Numbered from the stretch's first letter, positions 18,601 to 28,460 are shown. The stretch is DNA of 44,264 nt from Actinomycetes bacterium (GCA_021788115.1 JAJYLA010000012.1:1-44264), one strand, 5' to 3'. Numbers and translations: made by a program. Notes: generated by a model from the letters alone, not told the origin.

Positions 18601-19473
18601 CATGTCGGTGGCGTAGGGCAGGTAGTGCTCGAAGGGAAGCGCCCAGAACGCAATGAGGGCACCGGCGACGACGAGCACCGGGAGGGTCCAGGCGAGCAGC
18701 CGGCGCCCCCAGGCCCGCAGGTTGATCAGCTCCACCCGCATGACGGCGAGGACGATCGCCCCGACGATCGCGAAGAACAGCGGGAGGAGGTGGCTCACGC
18801 CCACCGCGGCGAGCAGCACCGCGGCGAGCGCCCGGTGGCGCCCGGTGTCCAGCCCCCGGGCCACGACCCCCAGGAACACGAGGGCCAGCGACAGGGATAT
18901 CGAGAAGCAGAACTCCCCCGCCATCGTCGACGCGATGTTGCCCCCGTAGATCGTGAACTCCCGGCTGAAGAGGTACGGGAGCGTCGCCACGGCCAGGCAG
19001 GCGGGACCGGGGAACCGCAGTCGGGCGAGGCGCCCAAACGCCCACGCCGCGACCGGCAGGGTCACCAGGCCGGCGACGCTGACCAGCTTGAAGGCGATGT
19101 TGTACTTGATCACGTAGGACAGCAGGGCGATCGCGACGATCGGCCCGGGGAAGTAGAAGGTCAGCGCCGGGAAGCCGGCGTACCAGTCGGGAGTCCACCC
19201 CGTGACCTGGAAATGCGGCAGCAGGCTCGACTTGACGTACGCGGGGAGCCAGACGTGCGCACCCATGTCACCGCCGGCAGGGGTCGTGTTCTTCAACAGC
19301 TGCGACGGCTGGAGCTCCTTGACGGTGAACGCCACGCACGCGGCGACGACCAGGAACGTCACGAGCCCCTGCGCCGTGGTGGCGCGGCCCGCCCAGGCCC
19401 TCCATCGGGGTTCGTCCGGCACGATCGGAGGGAACTCCTCCTCGTCCGCGTGGGTTTCGGTCGTCGCGGTCAT
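15685..19473 (-). CDS. manB: polytopic membrane protein fused to phosphomannomutase
   Basis: One uninterrupted 1262-codon frame holds two modules. Residues 1-773 are a membrane protein with about a dozen TM segments up to residue 490. A large, probably extracytoplasmic domain (about 490-750) follows, then a last TM (755-773). The early GGDMGAHVWLPAYV and PDWYAGFPALTFYFPGP motifs recall the PTPS-related/YfhO-like GT-C families. A 34-residue polar linker follows (774-807). Residues 808-1262 are a complete phosphomannomutase/phosphoglucomutase: phosphoserine Ser910 in TASHNP, metal loop DGDADR (1053-1058), sugar loop GGEHSGH (1134-1140) and RPSNTEP near the end. It would interconvert Man-6-P and Man-1-P for GDP-mannose. 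An internal ATG at 17052 (residue 808) could be a second start. No stop separates the modules, so a true fusion, internal initiation or a sequencing indel are all possible. Confidence 0.8.
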   Translation of the reverse strand: MTATTETHADEEEFPPIVPDEPRWRAWAGRATTAQGLVTFLVVAACVAFTVKELQPSQLLKNTTPAGGDMGAHVWLPAYVKSSLLPHFQVTGWTPDWYAGFPALTFYFPGPIVAIALLSYVIKYNIAFKLVSVAGLVTLPVAAWAFGRLARLRFPGPACLAVATLPYLFSREFTIYGGNIASTMAGEFCFSISLSLALVFLGVVARGLDTGRHRALAAVLLAAVGVSHLLPLFFAIVGAIVLAVMRVELINLRAWGRRLLAWTLPVLVVAGALIAFWALPFEHYLPYATDMGYQKITQYVSTLFPAKDLWLFLIAAAGLVMSIVRRNRTGGFLAVMTALSGLVFRFAPQARLWNARSLPFWYLCLYLLAGIAFMEVGSALADSFRHGTTRARSLIPVPIVTVLVAMVWVNYPLRNLPFGRVTASGAYDWLGIRSNDSSFVPSWVYWNYSGYQNPGKAREKEYFALVAEMRKLGNDPAFGCGRAMWEYEPELDQMGTPDALMLLPYWTHGCIGSMEGLYYESSATTPYHFLNAAELSEHPSDPVRGLDYPSSPDVAEGVQHLQMLGVKYFMAVTPNVEAQADADSNLRLVATVGPFPVSYTSGSTTSVKQRTWKIYEVADSAEVSALANQPVVMTGVSGGGKKWLAGSESWYLDPTRWDVYEAASGPKNWARVAPNQALVPRTPLPPVQVSAIHEGTESISFNVDRTGVPVLVKTSYFPNWQAHGARGVYRVTPNLMVVIPTADHVTLTYGYTAIDWLGFILSLLGLAAVVLLWRMRPVSYPSTGHSAASGRGRHLGTGRDAAKVPGGMPSLDPATLDSVFKAYDIRGTVPDQLSPALARAVGVAFARFAAAPRVLVARDMRPSGEELVAAFSEGVTGAGVDVVDLGLTSTDELYFASGRLDAPGAMFTASHNPAGYNGIKLCLAGARPVGAETGLGQLRMAVKSAVDSPLDTALGRGTVTRRDVLGDYAAKVRSFVSLGDLRPLRVVADTANGMGGLVVPAVFEGLPFELEVLFGELDGTFPNHPADPIQPENLVALQRRIAETGADVGLAFDGDADRCFLVDDRGVPVSGSTTTALVAASVLEKNPGATILYNLVCSKAVPEIVRERGGTPVRTRVGHSYIKAVMADTDALFGGEHSGHYYFRNNYRADSGAVAALVVLEVLSRAGRPLSALRGEFERYADSGEINTRVADPAAAIDAVARRFAGARQDRLDGLTVDLGDWWFNLRPSNTEPLLRLNLEAADRGACDAHTAEVLSVVRENS

Positions 19474-19527
19474 GGGGCCCCTATGTTGCCCGCGGCGCGC
19501 GGGAGCGTGGGGGTCGCCGGCCGGCGC

Positions 19528-19731
19528 TCAGCCGGCGCCGGAGGCCCGCGAGGCGGAGCCCCCCGAGGCTGCCGCGGCGAGGCCGAGCACCGAACCGAGG
19601 GCTACGAGCCCGTCGATGCCCTGCCACCAGCGACGGTCGCAATAGGAGCAGCTGAGCAGGCTGACCGGCTCCCCGCCGACGCGGAGTTGGATGACCACCA
19701 GGCTGCGGATGCGGCACACGGGGCACTTCAC
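19528..19731 (-). CDS. small zinc-ribbon protein
   Basis: A 67-residue protein with CPVC at 3-6 and CSYC at 28-31, a four-Cys zinc ribbon, followed by RRWWQGIDGL and a short hydrophobic/Ala-Ser-rich tail (about 40-60). GTG 19731 is used because KCPVC is the natural N-terminus; its GAGGAGG is only one base away, closer than usual, so initiation may rely on coupling to the upstream protease gene 57 nt away. Function unknown; it sits inside the DUF3499-manB operon. Confidence 0.6.
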   Translation of the reverse strand: MKCPVCRIRSLVVIQLRVGGEPVSLLSCSYCDRRWWQGIDGLVALGSVLGLAAAASGGSASRASGAG

Positions 19732-19788
19732 CCTCCTCAGATCGGCGCGTGACGGGACGCACTGAAGGCCCTTTCCGCCGGGGAGACC

Positions 19789-20442
19789 CTAGTGGTGCAG
19801 GTGCACAACGGACAGGACCGCCGCGGCGTTGAAGGCGGCGTGGGCGGCGATCCCGGGAGCCAGCCGGGCCGTCCGCCACGCCAGGAAGGCGAGAACGGCC
19901 CCGAAGACCGCCAGGCCGGCGAACTGCAACGCTTCGAAGTGGGCCAGGCCGAAGAGCACGGCGCTCGCCACGACGGCGGCGGGAACCGTCATGCGGCCGA
20001 GCAGCGACCGCAGCAGCAGCCCCCGGAAGAAGACCTCCTCGACCACGGGGGCGCCCACCGCGAGGAACAGCAGGAGCACGACCACCGCGACCGGCCCGTG
20101 CGCCGCACCCGCTTCCTGGTGCGCCGGCCGGCTCAACTGGTGGGCGAGGGACCGATCGAACAGCTCGAAGGGCCGGTAGAGCGCCGGCACCAGGACGTAC
20201 TGGCAGGCGAGGCCGATCGCCGCGCCCGCCGGGATGTCCCACCACGCGCCGGCGCGAAGCCCGTAGTCCTCCGCGAGGCTCCCGCTGCCCCGGGTGCGGC
20301 TGGCGTGGACGGCCGCACCGAGGAGGCCGGCCCACAGCCCGACGACGCCGGCGACCGTCACCGCCACGGGCAGGGCGGCGCCCGAAGAGGACCGGTATCC
20401 CGTCTCCGAGGTGGCGACGGCGACGGCCACCCCCGACAGCAC
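19789..20442 (-). CDS. CPBP-family intramembrane metalloprotease
   Basis: A 217-residue (as annotated) membrane protein of the CAAX-protease/bacteriocin-processing (CPBP) family. It keeps all three motifs: EEVFFRGLLLR (Glu-Glu and Arg), FGLAHF (His) and HAAFN (His/Asn), spread over about six TM helices. Such enzymes are glutamate-type intramembrane proteases; substrates here are unknown. The GTG at 20442 cuts the first TM helix, whose hydrophobic residues continue upstream in frame (GLGHALAGFAAGI) without an ATG/GTG/TTG. The neat GTGA overlap with the DUF3499 stop at 20564-20561 is in another frame. A CTG start or a small indel near 20530 could explain this. Confidence 0.75.
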   Translation of the reverse strand: MLSGVAVAVATSETGYRSSSGAALPVAVTVAGVVGLWAGLLGAAVHASRTRGSGSLAEDYGLRAGAWWDIPAGAAIGLACQYVLVPALYRPFELFDRSLAHQLSRPAHQEAGAAHGPVAVVVLLLFLAVGAPVVEEVFFRGLLLRSLLGRMTVPAAVVASAVLFGLAHFEALQFAGLAVFGAVLAFLAWRTARLAPGIAAHAAFNAAAVLSVVHLHH

Positions 20443-20560
20443 GATCCCCGCAGCGAAGCCGGCCAGGGCGTGGCCGAGACCCCAGCGCAGCCCGGGGGCG
20501 GCCCCCGACCGGCCGGTCGCGGGCGTCAGCCCCGCCGCCCGGCGCTGCGCCCGCAGGCGC

Positions 20561-20803
20561 TCACGACACCAGCGCTTCGGGAGGCTCGAATCGGGAGGGG
20601 CGCGCCACCCTGCGGTCCACCCGCGTCCACCCCTGCGGCACGCGCAGCCGGCCGGCGTGGCCGGCGCAGAGCGACCACTGGTCGCCGGCAGCGTCGGAGG
20701 GCGCGTCGTCGAGCCATACCCGCTGGCCGGCGTAGTCGTAGGTCAGCCATGCCGCCGTCTGGCCCTGGCACCCCGGGCGGGCGCAGAGGGCGCGTCGCAT
20801 CAT
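20561..20803 (-). CDS. DUF3499 family protein
   Basis: An 80-residue actinobacterial DUF3499 protein. The N-terminal CARPGC (7-12) and later SLCAGHAGRLRVPQGW (44-59) supply a probable zinc site (Cys7, Cys12, Cys46, His49). Function is not known, but it is consistently found just upstream of manB in actinobacteria, as here. ATG 20803 is preceded by TACGCT at exactly 6 nt, so the transcript should be leaderless; a second ATG follows immediately. It leads the operon running to the Trm112-like gene and is divergent from ftsH. Confidence 0.85.
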   Translation of the reverse strand: MMRRALCARPGCQGQTAAWLTYDYAGQRVWLDDAPSDAAGDQWSLCAGHAGRLRVPQGWTRVDRRVARPSRFEPPEALVS

Positions 20804-20809
20804 GCTGCC

Positions 20810-20838
20810 AGCGTAATCGGCACGAGCACGCCTACCAT
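20810..20838. promoter_or_regulatory. interleaved bidirectional promoter, DUF3499 / ftsH
   Basis: Minus-strand -10 TACGCT (20815-20810, 6 nt before DUF3499 ATG) and plus-strand -10 TACCAT (20833-20838, 7 nt before ftsH ATG) are separated by 17 bp. Each box therefore lies exactly where the other promoter's -35 would be. Simultaneous occupation by two polymerases is impossible, which implies mutually exclusive or balanced firing. Confidence 0.5.
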
Positions 20839-20845
20839 GGACCCC

Positions 20846-22885
<2,040 letters not shown>

Positions 22886-22945
22886 GAACCTCGCCCCGGC
22901 AGTGTCGGCAGCCCCGTCGGGCACCTCCGCGAGCGACGGCAGGAG

Positions 22946-24460
22946 CTACGGGGAGAAGGGCGCCGCGAGGCTCAGGTTGACGCCGCGGGTGGGGGGACGG
23001 CCGTAAGAGTCGGCCTCCACGTAGACGGGGCCCGAGGCGAGAACCTGCAGGAGCGGCCCCCCGGCGACGGGCCGGAGCCGGCCGGACAGGCTGACCGCCA
23101 GGCGCCGCCCGGGGCCCACGACCAGCCGCGAGAGCCCGGCCAAGTCGGCCGCCGAGGACGCCCCGCCGGCGGTGCCGACCGACACCGAAACGGGCCTGGG
23201 CGCCGGGTTGTAGAACACCAGGGTGACCGCGTGGGCGGCGTCGGAGGGGAGATCCGGCACCAGCCAGCGCGACGCCGACAGCTGGGCGCCCGGTAGCTCC
23301 CCCACACCCGTGAGAGTGGGAGCAGACGCCGTCACGGTCCTCTCGGCGACGACGGGCACACCGTTGACGCTCCTCAGGACCGCCGAGTGGGCGACCCCGG
23401 AGGGGATGCGTGCCTCCTGCCCGGAGACGACCGAGGTGACCTCTCCCGGTCCGACCGACACGGAGAACGGCTCCGCGACCCCGTGATCGAGAACGATGGA
23501 CAGGCTCAGCTGGGCGATCGACGGACCCGGGTTGTAGATGATGTACCGCTCGTCGAGCGTGTTCGACGCCAGACCATCGGGCCAGACCCAGCGCGTGGCG
23601 GTCCGCGCCGCCCCGAGGGTGACCGTCACGCCGGCGACGGGGGCGGCCGGGTCCGCCAGCGGGCCGGCGCCGGCCGGTGTCCCGAGGATCGCCTGACCGC
23701 GCCTGGGGGGCGTCACGATGTCGGTCTTCCAGGCGATGACCCGTCCGGACCGGGCGGCGACGGTCGTGGCGATCGTCTGCCGGCGCCTCAGGTGCGAGCC
23801 CAGATCGACGGCCAGCATCCCCTCGGGGGGGACGTCCAGCGCCTGGAACTGCTGAGGCACTTCCGGTCCCTGGTCGGTGGTGAACGACAGGTCGACGACG
23901 GCGTCGGTCGGGTACGGGTTGACGAGGGAGATCTCCTCGGAGGCGTTGACCAGCGTGGCGCCCGACGCGAAGTACCAGTGCGCCGAGCCCGCGGTGGCGC
24001 ACAGCGCCGAGGACCGGCCGTAGGGGCCGTCCGTCTGCTGGTAGACGGCGACAGCGCCGGCATCCATGTCCACGATCGCCCCCATCCAGGGGGAACCGCC
24101 CCGCACGGCCTCGGGCACGGCGACCTGAGAGCCCGGTGCCACCGAGACGGGCGCGGCCCGCCGGGTGCCGCGGCTGCCCAGGAGCGTGACGGTCCCGCTC
24201 GCGGTGGCAGCCCCCCCGTTGGCGACGACGACCGTCCCCGCGGCGGCGCTGCCGGGGGTCCCCGTCGCTCCAGCGCAGAACCACGACGAGGACAGGGCGT
24301 CCGCGGGCGCGACGACCGGCACGGGCGGAGCGGTCACCCCCGTGGCCGCCGCCGGGGCGCTGCCCGCCCGGTCGGCGAGACCTCCGGCGAGCAGGGCGGC
24401 GGCGATCGCGAGCAGGACCGGCGCGCGGGGCACCGCCCGGCGGTGGCCGTGATCAGGCAT
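22946..24460 (-). CDS. DUF5719 family exported protein
   Basis: A 504-residue exported protein: basic N-terminus, a hydrophobic signal/anchor (about 13-34), then a long beta-rich region of repeated 90-110 residue units. The units contain motifs such as WYFASGATLVNASEEISLVNP, of which the SxxxLVNPYPTDAVVDLSF type is typical of DUF5719. The family is actinobacterial, of unknown function, and commonly follows a large GT2 glycosyltransferase, as here. ATG 24460 overlaps the end of that transferase by 8 nt, indicating coupling. A role in displaying or assembling envelope glycans is inferred from context only. Confidence 0.75.
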   Translation of the reverse strand: MPDHGHRRAVPRAPVLLAIAAALLAGGLADRAGSAPAAATGVTAPPVPVVAPADALSSSWFCAGATGTPGSAAAGTVVVANGGAATASGTVTLLGSRGTRRAAPVSVAPGSQVAVPEAVRGGSPWMGAIVDMDAGAVAVYQQTDGPYGRSSALCATAGSAHWYFASGATLVNASEEISLVNPYPTDAVVDLSFTTDQGPEVPQQFQALDVPPEGMLAVDLGSHLRRRQTIATTVAARSGRVIAWKTDIVTPPRRGQAILGTPAGAGPLADPAAPVAGVTVTLGAARTATRWVWPDGLASNTLDERYIIYNPGPSIAQLSLSIVLDHGVAEPFSVSVGPGEVTSVVSGQEARIPSGVAHSAVLRSVNGVPVVAERTVTASAPTLTGVGELPGAQLSASRWLVPDLPSDAAHAVTLVFYNPAPRPVSVSVGTAGGASSAADLAGLSRLVVGPGRRLAVSLSGRLRPVAGGPLLQVLASGPVYVEADSYGRPPTRGVNLSLAAPFSP

Positions 24461-27400
24461 CCATCCACACCTCGTCGCCGCTGAGGTCCTCCGGCCCCGG
24501 CGGCCCGCCGGCGCGCACGCTGCCCCGGCGGCCCGGCCCGCTCGGCCGGCTGAACCACTCGGGCCGCAGCGTCTCGGGGTCGGGGTCCCGCGCCCGCCGG
24601 CGGCGCAGGTCCAGCGCGGCCAGGGCCACCGCCACCACCCACAGCAGGATCTCCACGGCGTGCGCCGCACGGGCTCCTGCGCTCGGCGGGGCGCCGAGCG
24701 TCGCCACGCCGCCGGCGCCGGCCGGCACGGCGAAGCGCATCGCCCAGCCGAACGCGGTCCGGGAGGTCCTCGAGGTGCCGGCGACGTCAAGGCGCCACGA
24801 CGGGTCCCGCGGGACGGCCACGTAGAGCGTGGAACCCCCGGGGAGCGAACCCCGCCACCGCGCGGGGCCCCCCGACAGCACCGGGCGGGCACCGCTCAGG
24901 TCGGTCTGCTGCAAAAGCCGGCGGCCGACGTCGTTTGATGCCGCGGCAACCCCGTCGGCCGAGGCGGGCAGGAGGACCGTGGCCGGCGCCCACGCGTCGT
25001 TGCGGTAGACCACGTAGTCGGGGTCGACGGTGAGCGCCTGCAGGTCGGTCTGCAGCGGCAACCCGGCGAGCAGCGCCCGGGGGGTGGGAACGCGCACCGC
25101 GCCGGATCCGGCCGGGGCGTTGCGTGTCGGTATGACGATGTAGCGGATGGCCATCGGGGCGAGCAGGTGGCCGAGCTTGGTCGTCAGACGATCGCCCACG
25201 AGACGCAGGTCGGCTTCGAGCGGGCCCACCGCCCCGTGGCCTCCGCCGACCCAGAGGTCCTCGACGCCGGGAAGGCCGTCGTAGGAGGTGGCGACCGCCA
25301 TGCCGGTGTGCAGCCGGTGTCCGGCCGTCGGCAGCGCGTCCGGGGCTCCCACCCACAGCACCCGGTAGTCGCCGCCGGTGGCGTGCTGCAGGAAGGCCAG
25401 GACCGAGGAGGCGTCCGCGCTCGGCAGATCCCAGCGCCCGTTGCCGGCGGCGGCCAGCATCGGAAGCGAGCCGAGCGCCAGGGCCGCGACGGCGACGCCC
25501 GACGACAGCTGGCGCCACCCGAACCGGTAGCCGGGCAGGTCCATCTCGAACGCCACCGCCCCGAGGGCCGCGGATAGCGCCAGGGCGGCGGCCGCGGGGG
25601 CGAGTCCCACCTCCGGGGGCAGTGCGGGGATCCATCCCCGCGAGCCCGCCCAGACCGCGCCGTCGAAGACGAGCGCCACCGTCCACAGGCGTGCCGCCCA
25701 CGCGAGGCGCCACGACCGTCCGATCACCAGCGGGAGCGCCGCCACCGCGACGAGCCCCCAGCCGAGCGGACCGTGACCGACCGGCCCGGTCTGGAAGCGC
25801 AGCACGGCGCCGAGACCGAGGCGACCCGCGGGGCCGGCCGGCACGCCGAGGAGGGCGTTGCCGCTGCCGAGCACGCGCGCCGACCACGGCATCAGCAGCA
25901 CCGCGGCGACGGCGGAGCTGGCCAGCCCGACGCCGGCCATGCGCAGCGACGCCAGACCGCGCCGGACCAGGAAGGAGCCGCCGGCGAGGGCCGCGCCGGC
26001 GAGGGGCGGCACGAGAAGGAACGCGGGGGCGACGGCGGCCGCTGCCGCGACGAGGACGCCGAGCCCCACGACCCGTCCGGCCACCCACCCGACGCGCGTG
26101 GAGGGGAAGGGCGGCTCGCCGGACAGCCGTCCGAGCGCCGAGAGGACCCACGGGGCCGCTGCGTAGCCGATCAAACCCGCCCAGTGGCCGTGGGCGAGGG
26201 CGTTGTAGGGGACGGGCACCACGGCGTACACGAGCAGGGCGGCGATCCTGCCGCGGGGCGACGCCCACCAGCGGGCGGCCCGGTACGCGCCGAGGGGGCC
26301 GAGCAGGAGCGGCCCGAGCACGACGATGTGCTGGAGGGTGCCGACCGCCCCGCCGAGCACCAGGCCGGCGAGGGCGAGGAGCGCCAGGGCGGGGCTGGCC
26401 GGAACCGGCACGCCGAGGCCGCCAGGCCGCGCCGTCGACCACCAGGCGCTCCACGCGTGCGACCAGCCCGCCGACAGGTTGGGCAGGCCGCCAACGGCGG
26501 GCAGCTCATGGCCGAGGAGGGATCGTGAGCCGATCACCAGCACGGTGAGCACGGCCGCGGCGAACGCTGCGGCGGCGCGCCCGCCCGCCGCCGGCGCCCG
26601 CGTCGCCGGCGCTTCCGCGCCGACCGGTCCGGACGCCTCCGGGGCTTGCCGCCCGGCCCCCGCCGGGTCCTCCGGCGGCGCCTCGACGCCGGTGCCGGCG
26701 GAGGTGCTGCCGGCGAGCGGCGCCGGGAGAGACCCGTCTCCGGGCCCGTCGACCCGGGCGCGGAGAAAGGCCCGGAACCGGGCGTTCCCCCGGCTCTGCA
26801 GCCTGCGGATGGGGCGGTCGGCGCTGCGCCGGTGGCGCTGCACGCGCCGGCGGGCCGCCCACAGGCGCCGGGGGTGGCGCAGGGCGGCGGTCGGCGACGC
26901 GACGGCACGCCAGGCGTCGCCGGGCCTGCCTTGCGCGAGCCGGGTCACCGCCTCGCCGAGGGCGAAGAGCAGGGCCAGCATGGCGACCCAGGCGGCATCG
27001 AACCAGCGGTAGCAGGACAGCACCGTGCGCAGGCGGTGCTCCTCGGCGAGCCGGGCGCCGCGCTGGCGTGCCGCCACGCCGGTCCACCCCGCCCGCTGCC
27101 CCCGCAGCACCGCCTGGAAGTGCTGGACGCGGGCGGAGGGCACGGCCACGACGCGGGCGCCGGCCACCCGGGCCCGCCAGCTGAGGTCGAGGTCCTCGCC
27201 GAACTGGTCGACATCCGCGTCGAAGCCGCCAAGGGTCCGGAAAAGATCGGCGCGGACCAGGGTCGCGCCGCCCGGGGCGACGAAGACCTCGCGCACGGCG
27301 TCGTGCTGCTGCTGATCGAGCTCGCCGGGATCGACCAGGTCCTGGACGACTCCCACCTTGTCGGCCGTGCGGCCCACGGCAAGGAGCCGGTCGGGCTGCT

Positions 27401-27785
27401 CCCATTGCACGAACTTCGGGGTCGCTATGCCCGCGTTCGACCGGAAGGCTTCCTCGACCAGCTGGCGGACCGCGTCGGGGGCGAGCGCCACGTCGTCGTG
27501 GCAGAGCAGGTAGTGCGACGCACCCTCGACGAGCTGCAGCACCTCGTTCGACGCGCGGCCGAAGCCGACCCGCTGCTCGAGCCGCCGGACGAACGCACCC
27601 GGGAGGACTTCGGCGACCCGGGCGGCCACCTCGACGGCGCTGGCGCAGTCCACCACCACGACCGACAGGTTGGGGTAGTCCTGCACGGCAAGGGACTGCA
27701 GCGCCTGCTCGAACCACGGCCCGGGGTCGCAGGCTACGACGACCGCCACGACCGCGGGGGCAGACGAGTTGGGTTCGGCTTCCAT
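24453..27785 (-). CDS. GT2 glycosyltransferase with large membrane domain
   Basis: An 1110-residue protein. Residues 10-260 are a family 2 GT-A domain with the DxD-type HDD (96-98), FGEDLDLSWR acidic motif (195-204) and typical SLAVQDYPNLSVVVVDCAS start. Residues 260-370 are a basic linker. About 12-14 TM segments (about 430-1080) with an extracytoplasmic insertion follow, and the C-terminus is cytoplasmic and charged. Actinobacterial proteins of this build are thought to act in envelope polysaccharide synthesis, passing sugar from the nucleotide donor to a lipid or across the membrane; the product here is unknown. ATG 27785 lies 11 nt after TAGGCT. It is coupled to DUF5719. Confidence 0.82.
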   Translation of the reverse strand: MEAEPNSSAPAVVAVVVACDPGPWFEQALQSLAVQDYPNLSVVVVDCASAVEVAARVAEVLPGAFVRRLEQRVGFGRASNEVLQLVEGASHYLLCHDDVALAPDAVRQLVEEAFRSNAGIATPKFVQWEQPDRLLAVGRTADKVGVVQDLVDPGELDQQQHDAVREVFVAPGGATLVRADLFRTLGGFDADVDQFGEDLDLSWRARVAGARVVAVPSARVQHFQAVLRGQRAGWTGVAARQRGARLAEEHRLRTVLSCYRWFDAAWVAMLALLFALGEAVTRLAQGRPGDAWRAVASPTAALRHPRRLWAARRRVQRHRRSADRPIRRLQSRGNARFRAFLRARVDGPGDGSLPAPLAGSTSAGTGVEAPPEDPAGAGRQAPEASGPVGAEAPATRAPAAGGRAAAAFAAAVLTVLVIGSRSLLGHELPAVGGLPNLSAGWSHAWSAWWSTARPGGLGVPVPASPALALLALAGLVLGGAVGTLQHIVVLGPLLLGPLGAYRAARWWASPRGRIAALLVYAVVPVPYNALAHGHWAGLIGYAAAPWVLSALGRLSGEPPFPSTRVGWVAGRVVGLGVLVAAAAAVAPAFLLVPPLAGAALAGGSFLVRRGLASLRMAGVGLASSAVAAVLLMPWSARVLGSGNALLGVPAGPAGRLGLGAVLRFQTGPVGHGPLGWGLVAVAALPLVIGRSWRLAWAARLWTVALVFDGAVWAGSRGWIPALPPEVGLAPAAAALALSAALGAVAFEMDLPGYRFGWRQLSSGVAVAALALGSLPMLAAAGNGRWDLPSADASSVLAFLQHATGGDYRVLWVGAPDALPTAGHRLHTGMAVATSYDGLPGVEDLWVGGGHGAVGPLEADLRLVGDRLTTKLGHLLAPMAIRYIVIPTRNAPAGSGAVRVPTPRALLAGLPLQTDLQALTVDPDYVVYRNDAWAPATVLLPASADGVAAASNDVGRRLLQQTDLSGARPVLSGGPARWRGSLPGGSTLYVAVPRDPSWRLDVAGTSRTSRTAFGWAMRFAVPAGAGGVATLGAPPSAGARAAHAVEILLWVVAVALAALDLRRRRARDPDPETLRPEWFSRPSGPGRRGSVRAGGPPGPEDLSGDEVWMDA

Positions 27786-27843
27786 CCGGACCGGGGAGCC
27801 TAGTGGCCCGACCGGCGGAGCCTGGAGCCGCACGCTGCGCCGA

Positions 27844-27861
27844 GGGTGACCCAAGTCACCC
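27844..27861. promoter_or_regulatory. CRP-like palindrome
   Basis: GGGTGAC (27844-27850), spacer CCAA and GTCACCC (27855-27861) form a perfect 7-bp inverted repeat. Read as GGTGA-N6-TCACC it fits the core GTGA-N6-TCAC of CRP/FNR-family operators. It lies between the divergent GT2 gene and the coiled-coil gene, about 35 bp upstream of the AT-rich promoter of the latter. Confidence 0.45.
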
Positions 27862-27880
27862 GGCTCCGGCACGATAGCGC

Positions 27881-27910
27881 TTGCAACTGTTATACACTTT
27901 GATTATTGAA
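27881..27910 (+). promoter_or_regulatory. AT-rich promoter of the coiled-coil gene
   Basis: TTGCAA at 27881-27886 could be a -35 with a -10 near 27903-27909 (TATTGA). The stretch TATACACTTTGATTATTGAA is far richer in AT than its flanks. It shares TTTGATT and GAA with the island at 3129-3144, which likewise precedes a plus-strand gene by 60-80 nt. Confidence 0.4.
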
Positions 27911-27965
27911 GCAAGCGGCGGCGGCCGCCGCCAGAGGCCCGATCCCACACGGAGGTGCCACCACC

Positions 27966-28427
27966 ATGCCGGAGAAGAAGAACCCAGACAAGGTGCTCCC
28001 TCCGATCGACCTGCAGAAGGCGATCGGCGACGTCAACCAGGCCTTCGACGAGCTCAACGCCGCGGTCAAGGACGGCGCGTACATCGCCGTCGGCCTCGGG
28101 GTCCTCGGGTTGCAGCGCGCGCAGGTGCGGCGCGTGGAGATGACGAGGCGCCTCGAAGCCGCGCTGCGCGAGGCGGGCCCCCCGCTGGCCGAGGTTGGCC
28201 GTACCGTCGAGGCGCAGGTCGACGAGGCGCGCACCCAGCTGGCCGGGGTGGCGCGGGCGGTCGACGCGCAGCTGCGGCCGGCCCGCGCGCAGCTCGACGA
28301 GGGCATGGACCTTCTCGAAGAGCGACTTCCCGTCGGCGCGCGCGGCGTCCTCCACTCGGTGAGAAGCGCCGTGGCGGATTCGGAGAACGCGCTGCGCCAC
28401 GCGGTGGGCCTGCCCACCAGGCGCTGA
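27966..28427 (+). CDS. small coiled-coil / amphipathic helical protein
   Basis: A 153-residue hypothetical protein. After a Lys/Pro-rich start (MPEKKNPDK) comes a helical region with one moderately hydrophobic stretch (about 40-52). A long Ala/Arg/Glu-rich amphipathic helix (about 55-125) follows, with repeated AQVDEAR/AQLDEG-type units, like phasins, HBHA or apolipoprotein-like coats. No enzyme motif is present. ATG 27966 has GGAGG 10 nt upstream and a long leader from an AT-rich promoter, unlike the leaderless genes around it. Function not recognised; membrane- or granule-associated structural roles are guesses. Confidence 0.65.
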   Translation: MPEKKNPDKVLPPIDLQKAIGDVNQAFDELNAAVKDGAYIAVGLGVLGLQRAQVRRVEMTRRLEAALREAGPPLAEVGRTVEAQVDEARTQLAGVARAVDAQLRPARAQLDEGMDLLEERLPVGARGVLHSVRSAVADSENALRHAVGLPTRR

Positions 28428-28429
28428 CC

Positions 28430-28448
28430 CCGCCCGCGACGGGGGCGG
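28430..28448. terminator. short hairpin between convergent genes
   Basis: CCGCCC (28430-28435) and GGGCGG (28443-28448) can pair across a 7-nt loop right after the coiled-coil gene stop and before the rmd stop. The stem is weak. Confidence 0.3.
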
Positions 28449-28460
28449 CTACCGCAGGCT

